From positions 124,001-188,000 of the forward strand of contig JAZARR010000079.1 of NCBI GenBank assembly GCA_037389465.1: a stretch of DNA of 64,000 bases, given 5' to 3'. This document shows positions 50,501 through 62,500 of the stretch, in pieces (within the stretch, counting starts at the first letter, position 1; each line of letters starts with the position of its first letter). The DNA comes from Baylisascaris procyonis (lineage: Eukaryota > Nematoda > Chromadorea > Rhabditida > Ascarididae). Made by a program: the position numbers and the translations under genes. The notes under the pieces were generated by a model, which was not told the DNA's origin, ran no database searches, and was given only the letters and a program-made list of their open reading frames with translations.

Positions 50501-53500
50501 TAACGGATCATCAGCAATACAGCTGCAAAGACTCTGCGATGTCACTGCGTTGTTGTGATAGCAGTGGTCTTCGAAGGCGATAGGTACACCTAACAGATTA
50601 CCGTTGCGCATATTGCCAAGCGTGCAGTTTTTGAAGTTTGTTCTTTTTAGAGGGCCACCGAGAAGGGATCTTCTTCTGGAACCGAATTCAAGTTGCTTGT
50701 GAATAGGGAGGGCGGTAGCCGAACATTCGTTTTGAATGGCTGTGCCTCATCCTGGTAATTCATCTTCCATCGGTCATGTGGAGGGGCTGTGAAATACCAT
50801 CAGAATGAGTGCTCGGATTCTTGTTGCTGGCTGCGGATGCCGATCTCACCGCCTTCGCGGTATAATGTAGCTGATTTGAAAGAATGTTCTGTTCAACAAG
50901 CACATTGGCTTCCCTCCCAACTTTGCATTTATTCGCAGTTGATCAACAAATCATTTTTACTTTGAAGAGATGTGATGGAGAAGGAAAAGGGAGAGAGCGC
51001 TTTTGTGCAACCACGTTTCGCATACCCGAAAGAAATCTATTTCTTTGCTGCCATTGTCTCACAAATCTCTAAAAAAAATTTCCCTTAGTAACTGATTTCG
51101 TATTCTTGGACATTTTTCTGATACAAGTAGCTCCTTCCTAACCTTTACCGTGTTGACAGCCTTGATATTATAGGTACAGCTTCTTTGTGCAACTGTTCAC
51201 TCATCCTTTTTTCTCCTTCACATTTGCACTCATGTGCACACGCACCGAGTCATTCGGCACACTGTAAGTCTTAATAGGGATGGGTGGCTGATAACCCACA
51301 AGGAACGCAACGGGGGGGGGGGGGGGGGGTGGGATCGGGTAATGCTTTCTTTGGAGCATGATCGTTTCTTGGCTGCACCACTTGCATGTCTCCAGATGCA
51401 AAGCGCTTCATGCGAACATCTAAGTTCTTCTGCCCAGTCTTTCTACATAACATTCCGTCGTAATTCACTTCCTCTGTAATGTAGTTACTGCGCCCAATCT
51501 TGTGAAAGAAGCTGCATTTTTAAGAAATTTGAAGAAAATATTGAGGTGAGCTGAGATTCAAGTGTGATCTTCTTCGGTCTAGACTCCTTTGCCTCGGAAT
51601 AATAAACAGGATATCGTTACTCCATGACGTATCCTTTCGCCTATGATTCCGATAGCTGTTAGCTTCCAAACGACTTGATGGCCTCATATAACGTCTTGTC
51701 GTCTTCGAGCTTGGTAGCATCTTCAGTTACCGCATAGGAGACTGCCATCAATGTTGCCCTCTTCTTCTTATCGTCCGGCGCAGTTCAGTCCATATGCAGC
51801 AGTTTTGTCAACACTGAAGGCAACTACGTCTCAAGCCAGCCTTGAGAAATGATGGTTCTCCCGTTCGAATTGTACCAGCCTGTTAAGGCGTTTAGCTATA
51901 TTGCTTATCACTTATTCCTTCTTACCAGACCACCTAATACTTATCCGAAAATGTTGGTAGCATCTGAAACAACAATAGTGCCCATGAGAAGGGCCATAAG
52001 TCGAGGCAAGCGACCCTCTTCAGGTTCAAAAACAAAGATAAGAATGTATAGAAATAAGAATAAGGATAAAGATAAGGAAGCAGAACAAAGATAAGAACAA
52101 ATGAAGAACAAATGTAAGAATAAAATAAGAAGAGTGCACACAAGAATAAGGATAAGAATGGATAAGAATAAAAAAGCGAGAGCATGAAGAAAAAAATGGA
52201 AACGAATATGAATTCGAATAATAATGGAGTAAAGAATGGAAGAATGAGAGGTTGCCATCGGCAAACCTAATACCCTTGCCATCACATGCAAATAGATAGT
52301 ACTCTTAAGGCGCAACATCGAGCGGATCGAGCGGTCATTTTTATACAGCACGTCTAGCTGCGCATTGTCCTTTGGTCGCTGTTATAAACTACATCTGTTG
52401 CTAATGAGTGTTGTGACCGAACAGAGAAAACCTTATAGCTGTAATAATTGAATTAATATGTGAATTACGATATTTTAAGCGATGGTAAAATTTTTGCCGT
52501 CGAACGTTTTAGTGCGTCGTCGAATGGCAGTTTTTTTGGAGGTTCGAAATTTCGCCAGGTAGTACGTAGTGTAGTAACTGGGATTGGACTCACAATTTTT
52601 TTTGTAGTACACACTAATATGCGATGTATTTCAGGACCACCAGGTCCGAAGGGCAAGCCAGGAATATGCCCGCGGTGTCCAGTGGCACAAAACTTCGAAG
52701 TTCAGAGAAAGATGGAATGCCCAAAGGTGCGTTCAAGCCTGAAAGACAACGTTTGAAATTATTTTTGTCAGTCGGGACGTTTGAGGGTTTATAGGTTCCT
52801 CAAGATTATGGAAATTTCGGCACAGTGTGCTAGCATGTTTCGATATTTCTAGAACGCAAAGGCTTTTCCAAATTCTTCACGTTTCCAAAATATTTTTGGA
52901 TGTCAATTAAAATATTTTTGGAAACGGTGAGGAAAGGTCGTTTCAATGGAATACGGTCGAACGCAAGACGCGCCGAACTACGACAGAAACGGGGAAGTTT
53001 CATGGTATAGCGGTTGATGAAACGGCATAAACAGTGTAACAAAACCAAAGTTGTAGCCAGCGTGAAATATACTTTGCACGAGGGAGGCGTGAGGCAGCTG
53101 CATGATATCAAATACAGCATCTCGCTGCATGAGTATAATTGCCCCACCACTTAAATGACTTATGTATCAAGACCGTGACTCTTCTGGTGTTTCTGTAGAA
53201 TTATGTAGCGTAGTGAGGAGGAAGGCGACGTGAATCAAAGCAATAAAATTTGCAGACCTCTAGAATGAACCTACATAAAATATTGTAGCTTTTCGCTGAA
53301 GTAATACGGAGAGTTTCGAGACATTGTCTTGCCCGCCTCTCTGATGTATTTTATAGTCTGTTGAAAAATCACTTTATTCCTTCTTCAACGTGGTCGAAAG
53401 CACCTCCACTACTTCAAGGCATGCGATTAAGTGAATAATTTCAAAGTTAATCTCAGGCTTGGAACTGTGTTATCCGCATCATGATTGCAGGTGGAGCCGA

Positions 53501-56500
53501 TGGAGTGTCCAAAAAAGATGACACTAGATGGCGAAGGCGGTCCGCGTTTCCTCGACAAGCCCTTGCCCTTTTTCGTTGAAATGGTTTGTTCTTTTTGAAT
53601 TGACTCAGTGTCGAACTAAAAGCTAACTACCGTCAACCGTTGGTTAATTCTGACTCTCCACATGCTGATTATATGAGGTTATTTTAAAAATTTTCATCCC
53701 ATTTTGTGATTCCATCATTTCGTTCAGTTCCTAGCTTGATACCTTTTTTCGTGCCATCAAATTTTTGTCTTCAGCTGTTGCATAACAATACGGATCTTGC
53801 TACCGAAATCGAGGGTTGCATGCGTATTTGCTTGTCCAATATAACAACGCTTCCGCCAGAGATATCTACTTTTCCGACGAGCACAGAGATACCATACATT
53901 GAAGGCGCAACTGCTCGTAAGTCTTATTTTAAACGAACCCTGCAGCTTTCGCGGTTATTTACAGTTCAGGGCTCACGAATCATTCCAAATTCCTGTCTTT
54001 GATTCCGTTATTCCGCTGCTGTGTTCGCGCACTCAAAATTTACAAATTATCGGCCATTTTCGTGTCCAGAGTTTCAGACAATGATTTTATGCTCAGAGAA
54101 ACGTTATATTCAGCTGAGATGCTTAATTTATTTTTTCATTTAGTGTCCCAATATAGAAGAACGCAAGTATTTGCAAGAGGCACAAGACGGTGTTAGGGAG
54201 GTAATAAGCGAGAAGGCAAGATATTTTGATTTGCGACTGGTAGCCAGCGTATAAGTTTAGAGCATGAGAGCAGATTGTGAAACGACGTAGAGAATTGCAG
54301 TAGAGTGAAGATCAAAACAATTTCTGTGTCTCACAAAACTTTCAGCACTATTTACTTTTGCCGAATTTTCGGGGGTTATTCTACTAGTGCAGTGCATGAT
54401 AACGGAAGCTTTTCTAATCAAACGCTTTCCTGATTAATAGGAACGCACACCCAACTGGTTCACATTCATTACTCTCTCAAAAATTGTAAGATGGGAGGGC
54501 AGAAAAACTACGCACTATCTTAAAACAGAGATTCAAGTAATATTTAAGCCTAGGTTGTTCACATAATTCCTAATCCAGGATTTTCGACCTAGTGACTTAA
54601 GCTGATTGGACGCAAGGTAGTGTTTATAAAAAGCAATTCAAGTAAAAAACTTTTGGGACGTCCAAGCTGTCCAACATCAGAAATAACATAAGGAGACCAC
54701 AAAATGGTGGAGGCTCTAGAAAAGGCTGAAAATGTGCAATGAAAGGTTTACGATAACGTTCATATTTGTGGTGCAAGACATGGATAATGCTGCTTGCAAT
54801 CATGAGCGTATTCTTGGCAACGGAAGGATGCTGCAGTATCAAATGAAAACTCGAGTCGTTTTTAGCGCCAAAATTGCTTAAACCATCAGCTGCGAAGGGA
54901 ACTCACTATCATGCTTGTTCTAGCACTCGTGTCCATAGTTGATGCGCGCAACAGGGCATCTACCACGGCATACGTTAGGTTGCCATGAGATTTACCAGTT
55001 TCCCAAATGACTTTGGTCTTTCAACAATAAGTGGAAAATGAAAGCAGGATTCTTTGACGGCAAGCAAACTTTGAGGTCATCCGCCAGTATCTGCCACCAC
55101 CTTCAAATTACCCAAGGGTCCTTGGTGTACACGACAAACAAAATCGGACTGAGCAGACTGTTGTGAGGCATATCGCTACAAACCTGAAGAAGGCGAAAAT
55201 ACGATTAAATTATCTTTAAACTCCGCAGCAGCGCCCCTACGCATATCTTCGGAGCCCAACAGTCTGTCATACGGAGTCTGCGAACATATCGCGCTTCTTC
55301 ACTTCCTCATAATTGGATTACCTCCGCCCTCACTACACACGATGCAGATTTCACGACTTCTTCCTCTACTGTTTACGTGTTTATAAAGTAAATTGAATGC
55401 ATCCCATGATTCTTCCATATTCCTGCGTGTTTCATACATTATGCATCGTAATTTGCAGAACTTCTGTGCTATATTTTTCCTTGTAAAGCTTTATGATTCT
55501 TAATCGGCATATTCCGATTTGAAAGTACCGCAAACTTTCAAAGAAATATGCAACAAAGGATATGTTCAAAGATCTACTCAAAGCAATTAGCAAATCATAG
55601 AAAAACAGTCCCGTAGGCCAAAAGGAGGCCAAAGCTGAGTTAACTGATCTCTCGGGTCTGCAAGTGTTTATATGCCCTTCTGTTTCGAGAGTTGTTGTGT
55701 CGCCCCTGAGTTGTGCATATATCCTCCTCCATGCCCAAAAATAGGGGTGCACCTCTTCGTCCCCGTTATGCATAAGATAGAAGCGCACATCTTTATCCCT
55801 TTTGTGCACTGTCTCAAAGCCGCTGGTACTCCTGCACCATGCTGTTTAAGTTCTCACGCGCTCTGCTTTGCCGCTTTCCAAATTTCATCACTACTAGATT
55901 CCTCAATCATTGGGATCTGTGGCTGGCGGTTCAGCAGCCTTCATCTCCTATTCTTTTCTTTTGTAAATTTGCAGATTTTATCTTTATTTTGCTGTTTTCT
56001 CGCTCGAACAGTTTCTTTTTTTCCACTCAAAATTTTCACAGTTTATTAATTTCGTGATCAATCGCGGCATGTGAAACTTTTTTCAGAAAACTTTGATCTA
56101 TAGCTGCGCAATATCATTTTGGAAGCCTGTTGCGCGTATTGCATTTGTTATGGTGCGGATAACTCTGTGAGATACCACTGTTGCACGATAATATCGCTTC
56201 TTCACATACTGCCATGCTCTTTCCCAACTTCTACTCAATCTACTCAACCCACCACATTAAACGCTTTCCTTACATCTCTCTTAAGAATTCGGTTATCTTG
56301 TTTCTGATTGTATTTGATGTACCAATTGACTAATAAGCTGCGCACTCACGTATACAGTTATTTGCACGCTGTTCAGGGATTTCCGAATCTAATAAGCATT
56401 TCCTCACTCATTTTGTTGTCACTGTAGTCAAACTGTACATTTTAGAAGGTGTCGACGTGGTGATGGCTGATTTATTTACATTCCCAACCGATAATAATTA

Positions 56501-59500
56501 CTCACTGCCTATGTTTACCTTCCTGTCTACTGACTTATTGTTTTTCATCCTAAATTAGTATCAAGCGACTGAGGCGCTTGGTTACAGCGCTATCTTTTTT
56601 TGCACCTCTAATAAAATGGCTAATGAGCGGCATATAATTTAGTTATTCGACCAGTCGCGTTGGCCAGATTTACATATTTCGACGTTCAGCGCAAACATTC
56701 GCCGTATCCTACTTGCGATGGTGTTTCTATTAGTTTTTTTTCTTCATTGCTTCCTGTATGATGTTCTTCTTCCTGTGTGCAACCATCCATTCACGTTTGC
56801 GCAGCGAATGAGCTTCGTGGGATGCTAGTCAAGCAGCCGTTCAATTATTTGAGGCAGGGATATTCGTATCAATATGCACTAGTCCATTTGCACTTGTGTG
56901 GAGGCCAACCGCTGAGGGGGAAGCTTTATGCAAATTCAATTGCACACTTAGGTAGAATTTATTCAGTCGGTAGACATTTAGTTCGGATCCTTGTCAAAAC
57001 GAAGGTCACTTTTGCGAAGTACGGACTTGAGTCTTCTAATATTTGTAGGTCTTGCCAGAACACATCCTGTTCCCGTAATCGTTCTTCCCATTCTTTGACT
57101 CATAAGTTCTCCTTTTTATCAAAAGAAGAGAAGGGAAAGAGGAAGATGATTGTGGTCATTTGATTCGCGGGAGTTCGCGTATACGATTTCACTGTCTTTA
57201 CTGTCCGCGTCAAGTCATTGCCGTAAGTGGTCGAAAGTTTAGGGCGGCCGTCATATGAAAGAACAATTCAATGGAATTTTCAACTTTCGTTTATTTTTTA
57301 ATCTTCGTTTCACTATTCATCGTAAATGTAAGGCGTCGTTATGTGAAAATACTAGATAGAAACAAACTTCATTCGTTGATGGGATCGGTCATGCAATCCT
57401 GACATCCCGATATCGAACATCATTTGTGCACGATTTGGTTATTAGCCTGAAATGGAAAAAAGTCCGTGAATAAGCACAACCATATTACTCCTCGAAGTGG
57501 TCGCAGTTAAGGCTATCGTCCGCGTTCACTATAAACAGTGATATTTAATGATGTCATGTAATATTTTTGTTTACGTTTTGGGAAACCGGAAGTGGAGCGT
57601 GATTTCTTTATTCACCGCAGACACTGATATTGCAGATTGCTATTTGGAATCGGTTGGGAAGCCAGTATTCCACGCACACTCCAATACATATTTCGGTTCA
57701 TGGATGAGGGACGCATACCCACGCACTGGAGAGGTTGCCTTTTGAGTTTTCTTGTCTGTGTTCATAACTGTTTATATTAGGTAAGAGTGACAACTTGAGC
57801 GAACAAAAACGATAAGAAAATCTCCAGCTACGCTGCACTTTTCTGATATTTTTGTCTGCATTCTTAAACAGAAGTCATAAGTGCTGAGAGTAGTATTGCT
57901 GTGTTCGCACGCCTTTACTCTTCACAGAACGCGTCTTGAAAATGATCGCCACAACGTCAAAGAATTTGAGGTGGTGATACGTGGCGTGCTCTCGTGATTC
58001 ATTTTTTACTTATATCTAAAGAGCCCCATCCAGAGTCGCCTTTCTGAAAAGCGTGATTCATAGTGGCGCAGATAGCGGATAGCGGCATCACAAAGCAAGA
58101 GTGCCCAAATAGCGGAAAGTATATGTTCAGATTATCGTCGTTCACCTCAATACGAGTTTTAATCTGCAAAAGCTTTCAGATGTAAAGAAAAGCTGGTTGG
58201 AAATCAAAGTGGAGGGGCCCCCAGATAAATATGAATCATAAGAAAGAGCTCTAGTCGGTGACGTTTATAAAAGCCCTCATCGCTTGAGTTCCCAGCATTG
58301 TTAGTATTGTGCTGGATTATACGTGGTAAGTATGCGTTGACGTGATTAATTACGAAAATGTCAACGAATATGATTTTGAGTGTAGATTATTAGGTGTTCA
58401 CTCGATTGAACTCACTAAATTGTGATGGTGATAAAATTGTTGACCGCATTAAAGGATATGATGAAGCGTTGGCTGACGAATCATTTCCAAGGTGATACGA
58501 TAGAGGAATATATGGATGAAGCCGACATGAGAAGAGAGCGCGTTTATGCAACGTAAGCTTCTTCACTCACCACTCTTTCTCTCCTTCAAATCTGGATTCT
58601 CGTTCTTGAATTTCTACTCCTTTACTGTTGCGTTGCGTAAAACAGACTTGTTCTCTCATTACCTGAATTGAGGTTTCACTTTGAAAAGTGGAATAGCAAT
58701 TCGTTTTAGAAATAGCATGAATGGTACTTCAGTCATACCATCGGCCTCTTTTTCATATTTTGCTTTGTAGATGCAATTCATCAAAAATGTATGTCGTGTA
58801 CGCGAGAATTTGGTTGTTTCTCACTATTTTGCGTATGCTGCTTACAAATTTACTATGAGCTTTGAGTCTTCCCGAAAGGTCAGTGCACTTCCAGATCATC
58901 GAAATCTTTTTTAAACTGTTTAACAACTTTTCGTGGTTTTCAGTTCATAAATCCAGACCTAGAAATTTAGTGACACCTTCACAGAGAACCTTACTCAGGC
59001 ATTCACTTCAAAAGTAATTTCTGTCAGAACACTAACTTCCTGCAAAGTTCCTGTATAAGGTTTTGACCATGTGGGAGAGGGGGGATGATGCGACAATTTA
59101 ACTGTAAATTTCTTTGCTCTTCCTGTGATTACAATGGCGATGAGAAGTGATTGCCGGTTGCAGTCATCACTTACCATATCTGTACGATGGAACGAATTCC
59201 GCTTTTTTCAACGGGTCGTTCTATTTCCATCGAGCAGGCACCCCAAAGATCGGCAAGTATGAGCTCCATTCCAAGCGATATAGTGAAGTTCTCATCGACG
59301 AAAACGCTGCGCACAAAGGCAGTAAGGTGAGCGATGCTATACATTGTGCGCAAGAACTTGCAAAGTTTTTAATGGAATTCTGAGGGCGAAAGAAATTCAT
59401 TTGATTGGTAAAAGGTCTTTGTATTCTGATCGCAAGCTTTTCAGTAGGCAAGGAAGAGGGCCGGTGATGTTCGTGACATTTTAGACACGCTGAAAACGGC

Positions 59501-62500
59501 ATTGCTCGAACTGTTCTAGGACGATGCTTCAAAAGTTGACGGGCCTCTCATTTTCCTTGCGAGGTGTAACGTTATGCCGCACCTCCTCAAACAACGCCTG
59601 TATTCGAAATGACGATGAAGCGCAGAATGCGAACTACGCTTGATCTTTCACGAGCCACTAGAATCGGACATCTGGAGCAGTTCGCATTTGATGAAGAAAG
59701 TTATACTGTAGGACACGGTGTAGGACGAAAACGATAATAGCACTGGTCGGTCACTAGAATCGTCCATGGAAGGGAAGGTTTGATGATGCGTCACATCTTG
59801 ATAAATGGTAAGTAAATTTAGGGTTATCGCTACAGCAGGGTTCTAAGAATGGGGGCAGTTAAACGGCCTGCTCGAGATTCGAGCTTTCTGAGGGTTAGAG
59901 CGCATCGAGCTGCTGCATGGGCTTTCAAACGACGGAAGAAGGAATTCACAGCTCAGTGAAAATCCCAGACACTCCAGCATGACTGAAATGTTCAAAAAGA
60001 AACAGCTTGCCGAGCAGAAAGCCAACAACAATGCTCTAAATCTACGGGCGCAGAAGCAAAATCTGCTCAACCGGGGTCGCTTCATCGTTGTTTGCAATCG
60101 CTACCTACGTCGGCTGTCAGATCGAGATACAATACGACGTCTGATCGAGATGGCAAGTCGATATTATTTAATTGTGACAGTGACATCGCTACATCAAGTG
60201 ATGCTTCTCATCCGCTGCACCATTTTAGAAAAAATTATCTTCCATCGTATCGGGTTAACCGCTGAGGAATCTTATGAAGTTTGATGCTCGCGTACCGTTG
60301 GCACTTGATCATGCCAAGTAATTTCAGTGCAACTGATGTAGTCCAATATGATGATTCCCGTTGGTCGCGATGCGCTGTAAGTCATCTGCTAGACAACAAA
60401 TTAATTGCAGCTCTAAGCAGTCGTCAGAGGGTCAGTTGCGGAACACGAAGGAATCCGTCGTACAAGCTCATATGGCGCGCTTTATCCACTGTCTTCTTAG
60501 AATCGAAGATGTTTAAATGGCCCGACCTTTCTGGCCGAAACTCTTTCGCAATTTCTTCATTTCCTTCGAATTGTACCTGATGTAATTCCTTGTTTGCAAT
60601 CATTCAACCTTTCGGCTATCCTCAGATGGTCGGAGTGAAACGGCTTCAAGGATGCCCGAACGAGGAAGATACTAGAGATTGAGAATAGCAGGCATTGACT
60701 GGGTCTGAACAGAAATGCGTACGTGATAATTGGCGCCAAACGACACACGTGATAAGTTTATGTCACCAAAATGCGTTAACGGTTTGAATAATTCAATTCT
60801 TTATCAAAATTGGTTAGCGAAGTAAAGATCCTGCTCGGTCCGTTTTTACAATCCATAAAATTGAAAGTTTTGAGGAATTTGGGACATCGCTGCCGACGGA
60901 TCGCAGAACGGATCTGTTCTTCAGTATTTCTGTTTTCAGTATCTGTTCAATCTTTCAATGAATTACTTCGACTTAGCAGTTGACGAAAATGCGCTGTGGG
61001 TGCTATTTCATTATGAAGATGCAGACCATCTAAGCGTTTCCAAGCTCGACATCAATAATTTAACGATCTATGAAACATGGAATCTCACGTTGATCAATCA
61101 TACCGAGGTGGCGAACGGATTCGTCGTTTGCGGAGTGCTATATCTGGTAGGCAACAGATTAGAATGCTTATTTTCATGAGCATTTTTATTTTTACCGGAA
61201 ACACGTTGTATGGCAGATGAAAAGATTTTTGAAAATACTGTTCAACAAACGGAAAGATATCACTTGCGTGAGGAACGGTCGATGCCGCTATTAGCTGTTA
61301 TCAGGAGGTAAGCATGGAAAATGTGATTGTGAATGCACAGATTAATGTTGTGTGTAGAAAAATCTCAAAGCTATCAAGAATAAATTAAGCTTCGGCTTTG
61401 AGCCATCATTGCGAGATGCGAAGAAACCCGGTCTCATGGCGATATGTTTGTGAACAGTTTTCTTCCTTTTTCATCGTGTATTACTCTTGTCATCATTTCT
61501 GCATATAATATATCTCACTACTTAACTTATGCTTTTGCAATCCCTCATATGATTTTTCTGCCACTTACTTTATAGACCTCTTTCTCTATTTATCTCAATT
61601 GCTTCTGCCTTCACTATTCTTCCAGGATCATGCGTTCTCGGTTGTGCACTTTCACCACTGCTACAGTCGCCTTCTGTTGTACTTTCCTGGAACGCTGCAG
61701 TTTCTTTTCTCGCCGTTTTTATAATCTTTTAGATGTTTGGACTAGTCTCCTGGAGACTTTCGAGCGTACTGTGCACTTCACCATTGATATGCATAGTGTG
61801 TGGCCGTGCGGTTGGGTTTCTTGGCATCTCTTGATGATGGATAACAGCCGAAGGGTTGACCAGATTATTCTGCTCTACACTGGGGTTATCCACACATACC
61901 ATTGCCCACCGGCATGTCTTTATCCTCGCCCTGCCCACCTATTATCCCGCCTCAGTCCATCCCACAAGAGGGGATCCTGTCAGCGGATGAATGCACACAT
62001 ATAGACCAACTTTACATAGGTCGAGCATCGAGCATATATGTGTGCGACATTGCTGCTATAATGAGGGACAAGATAGCGTGCTATGTAGGGTGTGATGATA
62101 TGCCGAGTTAGGAGTACATAAAACCTTACTGTGTTCGTGAAAAGAACGTGACGCACATAGGGCAAGAATTAACAGCTGATGAAATCGAAGCTGCTGAATT
62201 AACTTATTTCCGCATGTTGTCACTTTTCATTATTTTTAAATTTCAATACCCATCGTGATTCCGTTCACTGTTCTCAATCATTCCCGTTTTTCATGTAAAT
62301 TATCTGTTTATTGTTTGTCTCCGTTGTTCGTCATCTTCGTCCCATTGGCGTCACAACATTGTAGACGTTAACTTTTCTCTTATTTAAATCTCTAGCTTCG
62401 ACACCTGGACCATTATCAGCTTGTGCATATATTGCTGTTTATGACGGCTAATGGCGAAAACGCTAGTCAAAAATTGGTTCGTTTGCGCTGATGTAATATT

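Noticed and set aside
51934..52351. Minus-strand open frames rich in Leu, Phe, Ser and Tyr
   Set aside because: They are the complement of the purine-rich repeat tract and only mimic membrane proteins through low-complexity composition.
56777..57163. 128-codon open frame in intron 7
   Set aside because: It is not in phase with the host gene and shows no motif; treated as intronic.
57548..57635. Extension of the first olfactomedin exon upstream in the same open frame
   Set aside because: No acceptor upstream of 57621 gives both correct phase and family-like sequence; the open frame there is coincidental.
59843..60580. Open frames in intron 10 that might be retroelement pieces
   Set aside because: A few basic segments are suggestive, but no catalytic motif or ends could be identified on either strand.
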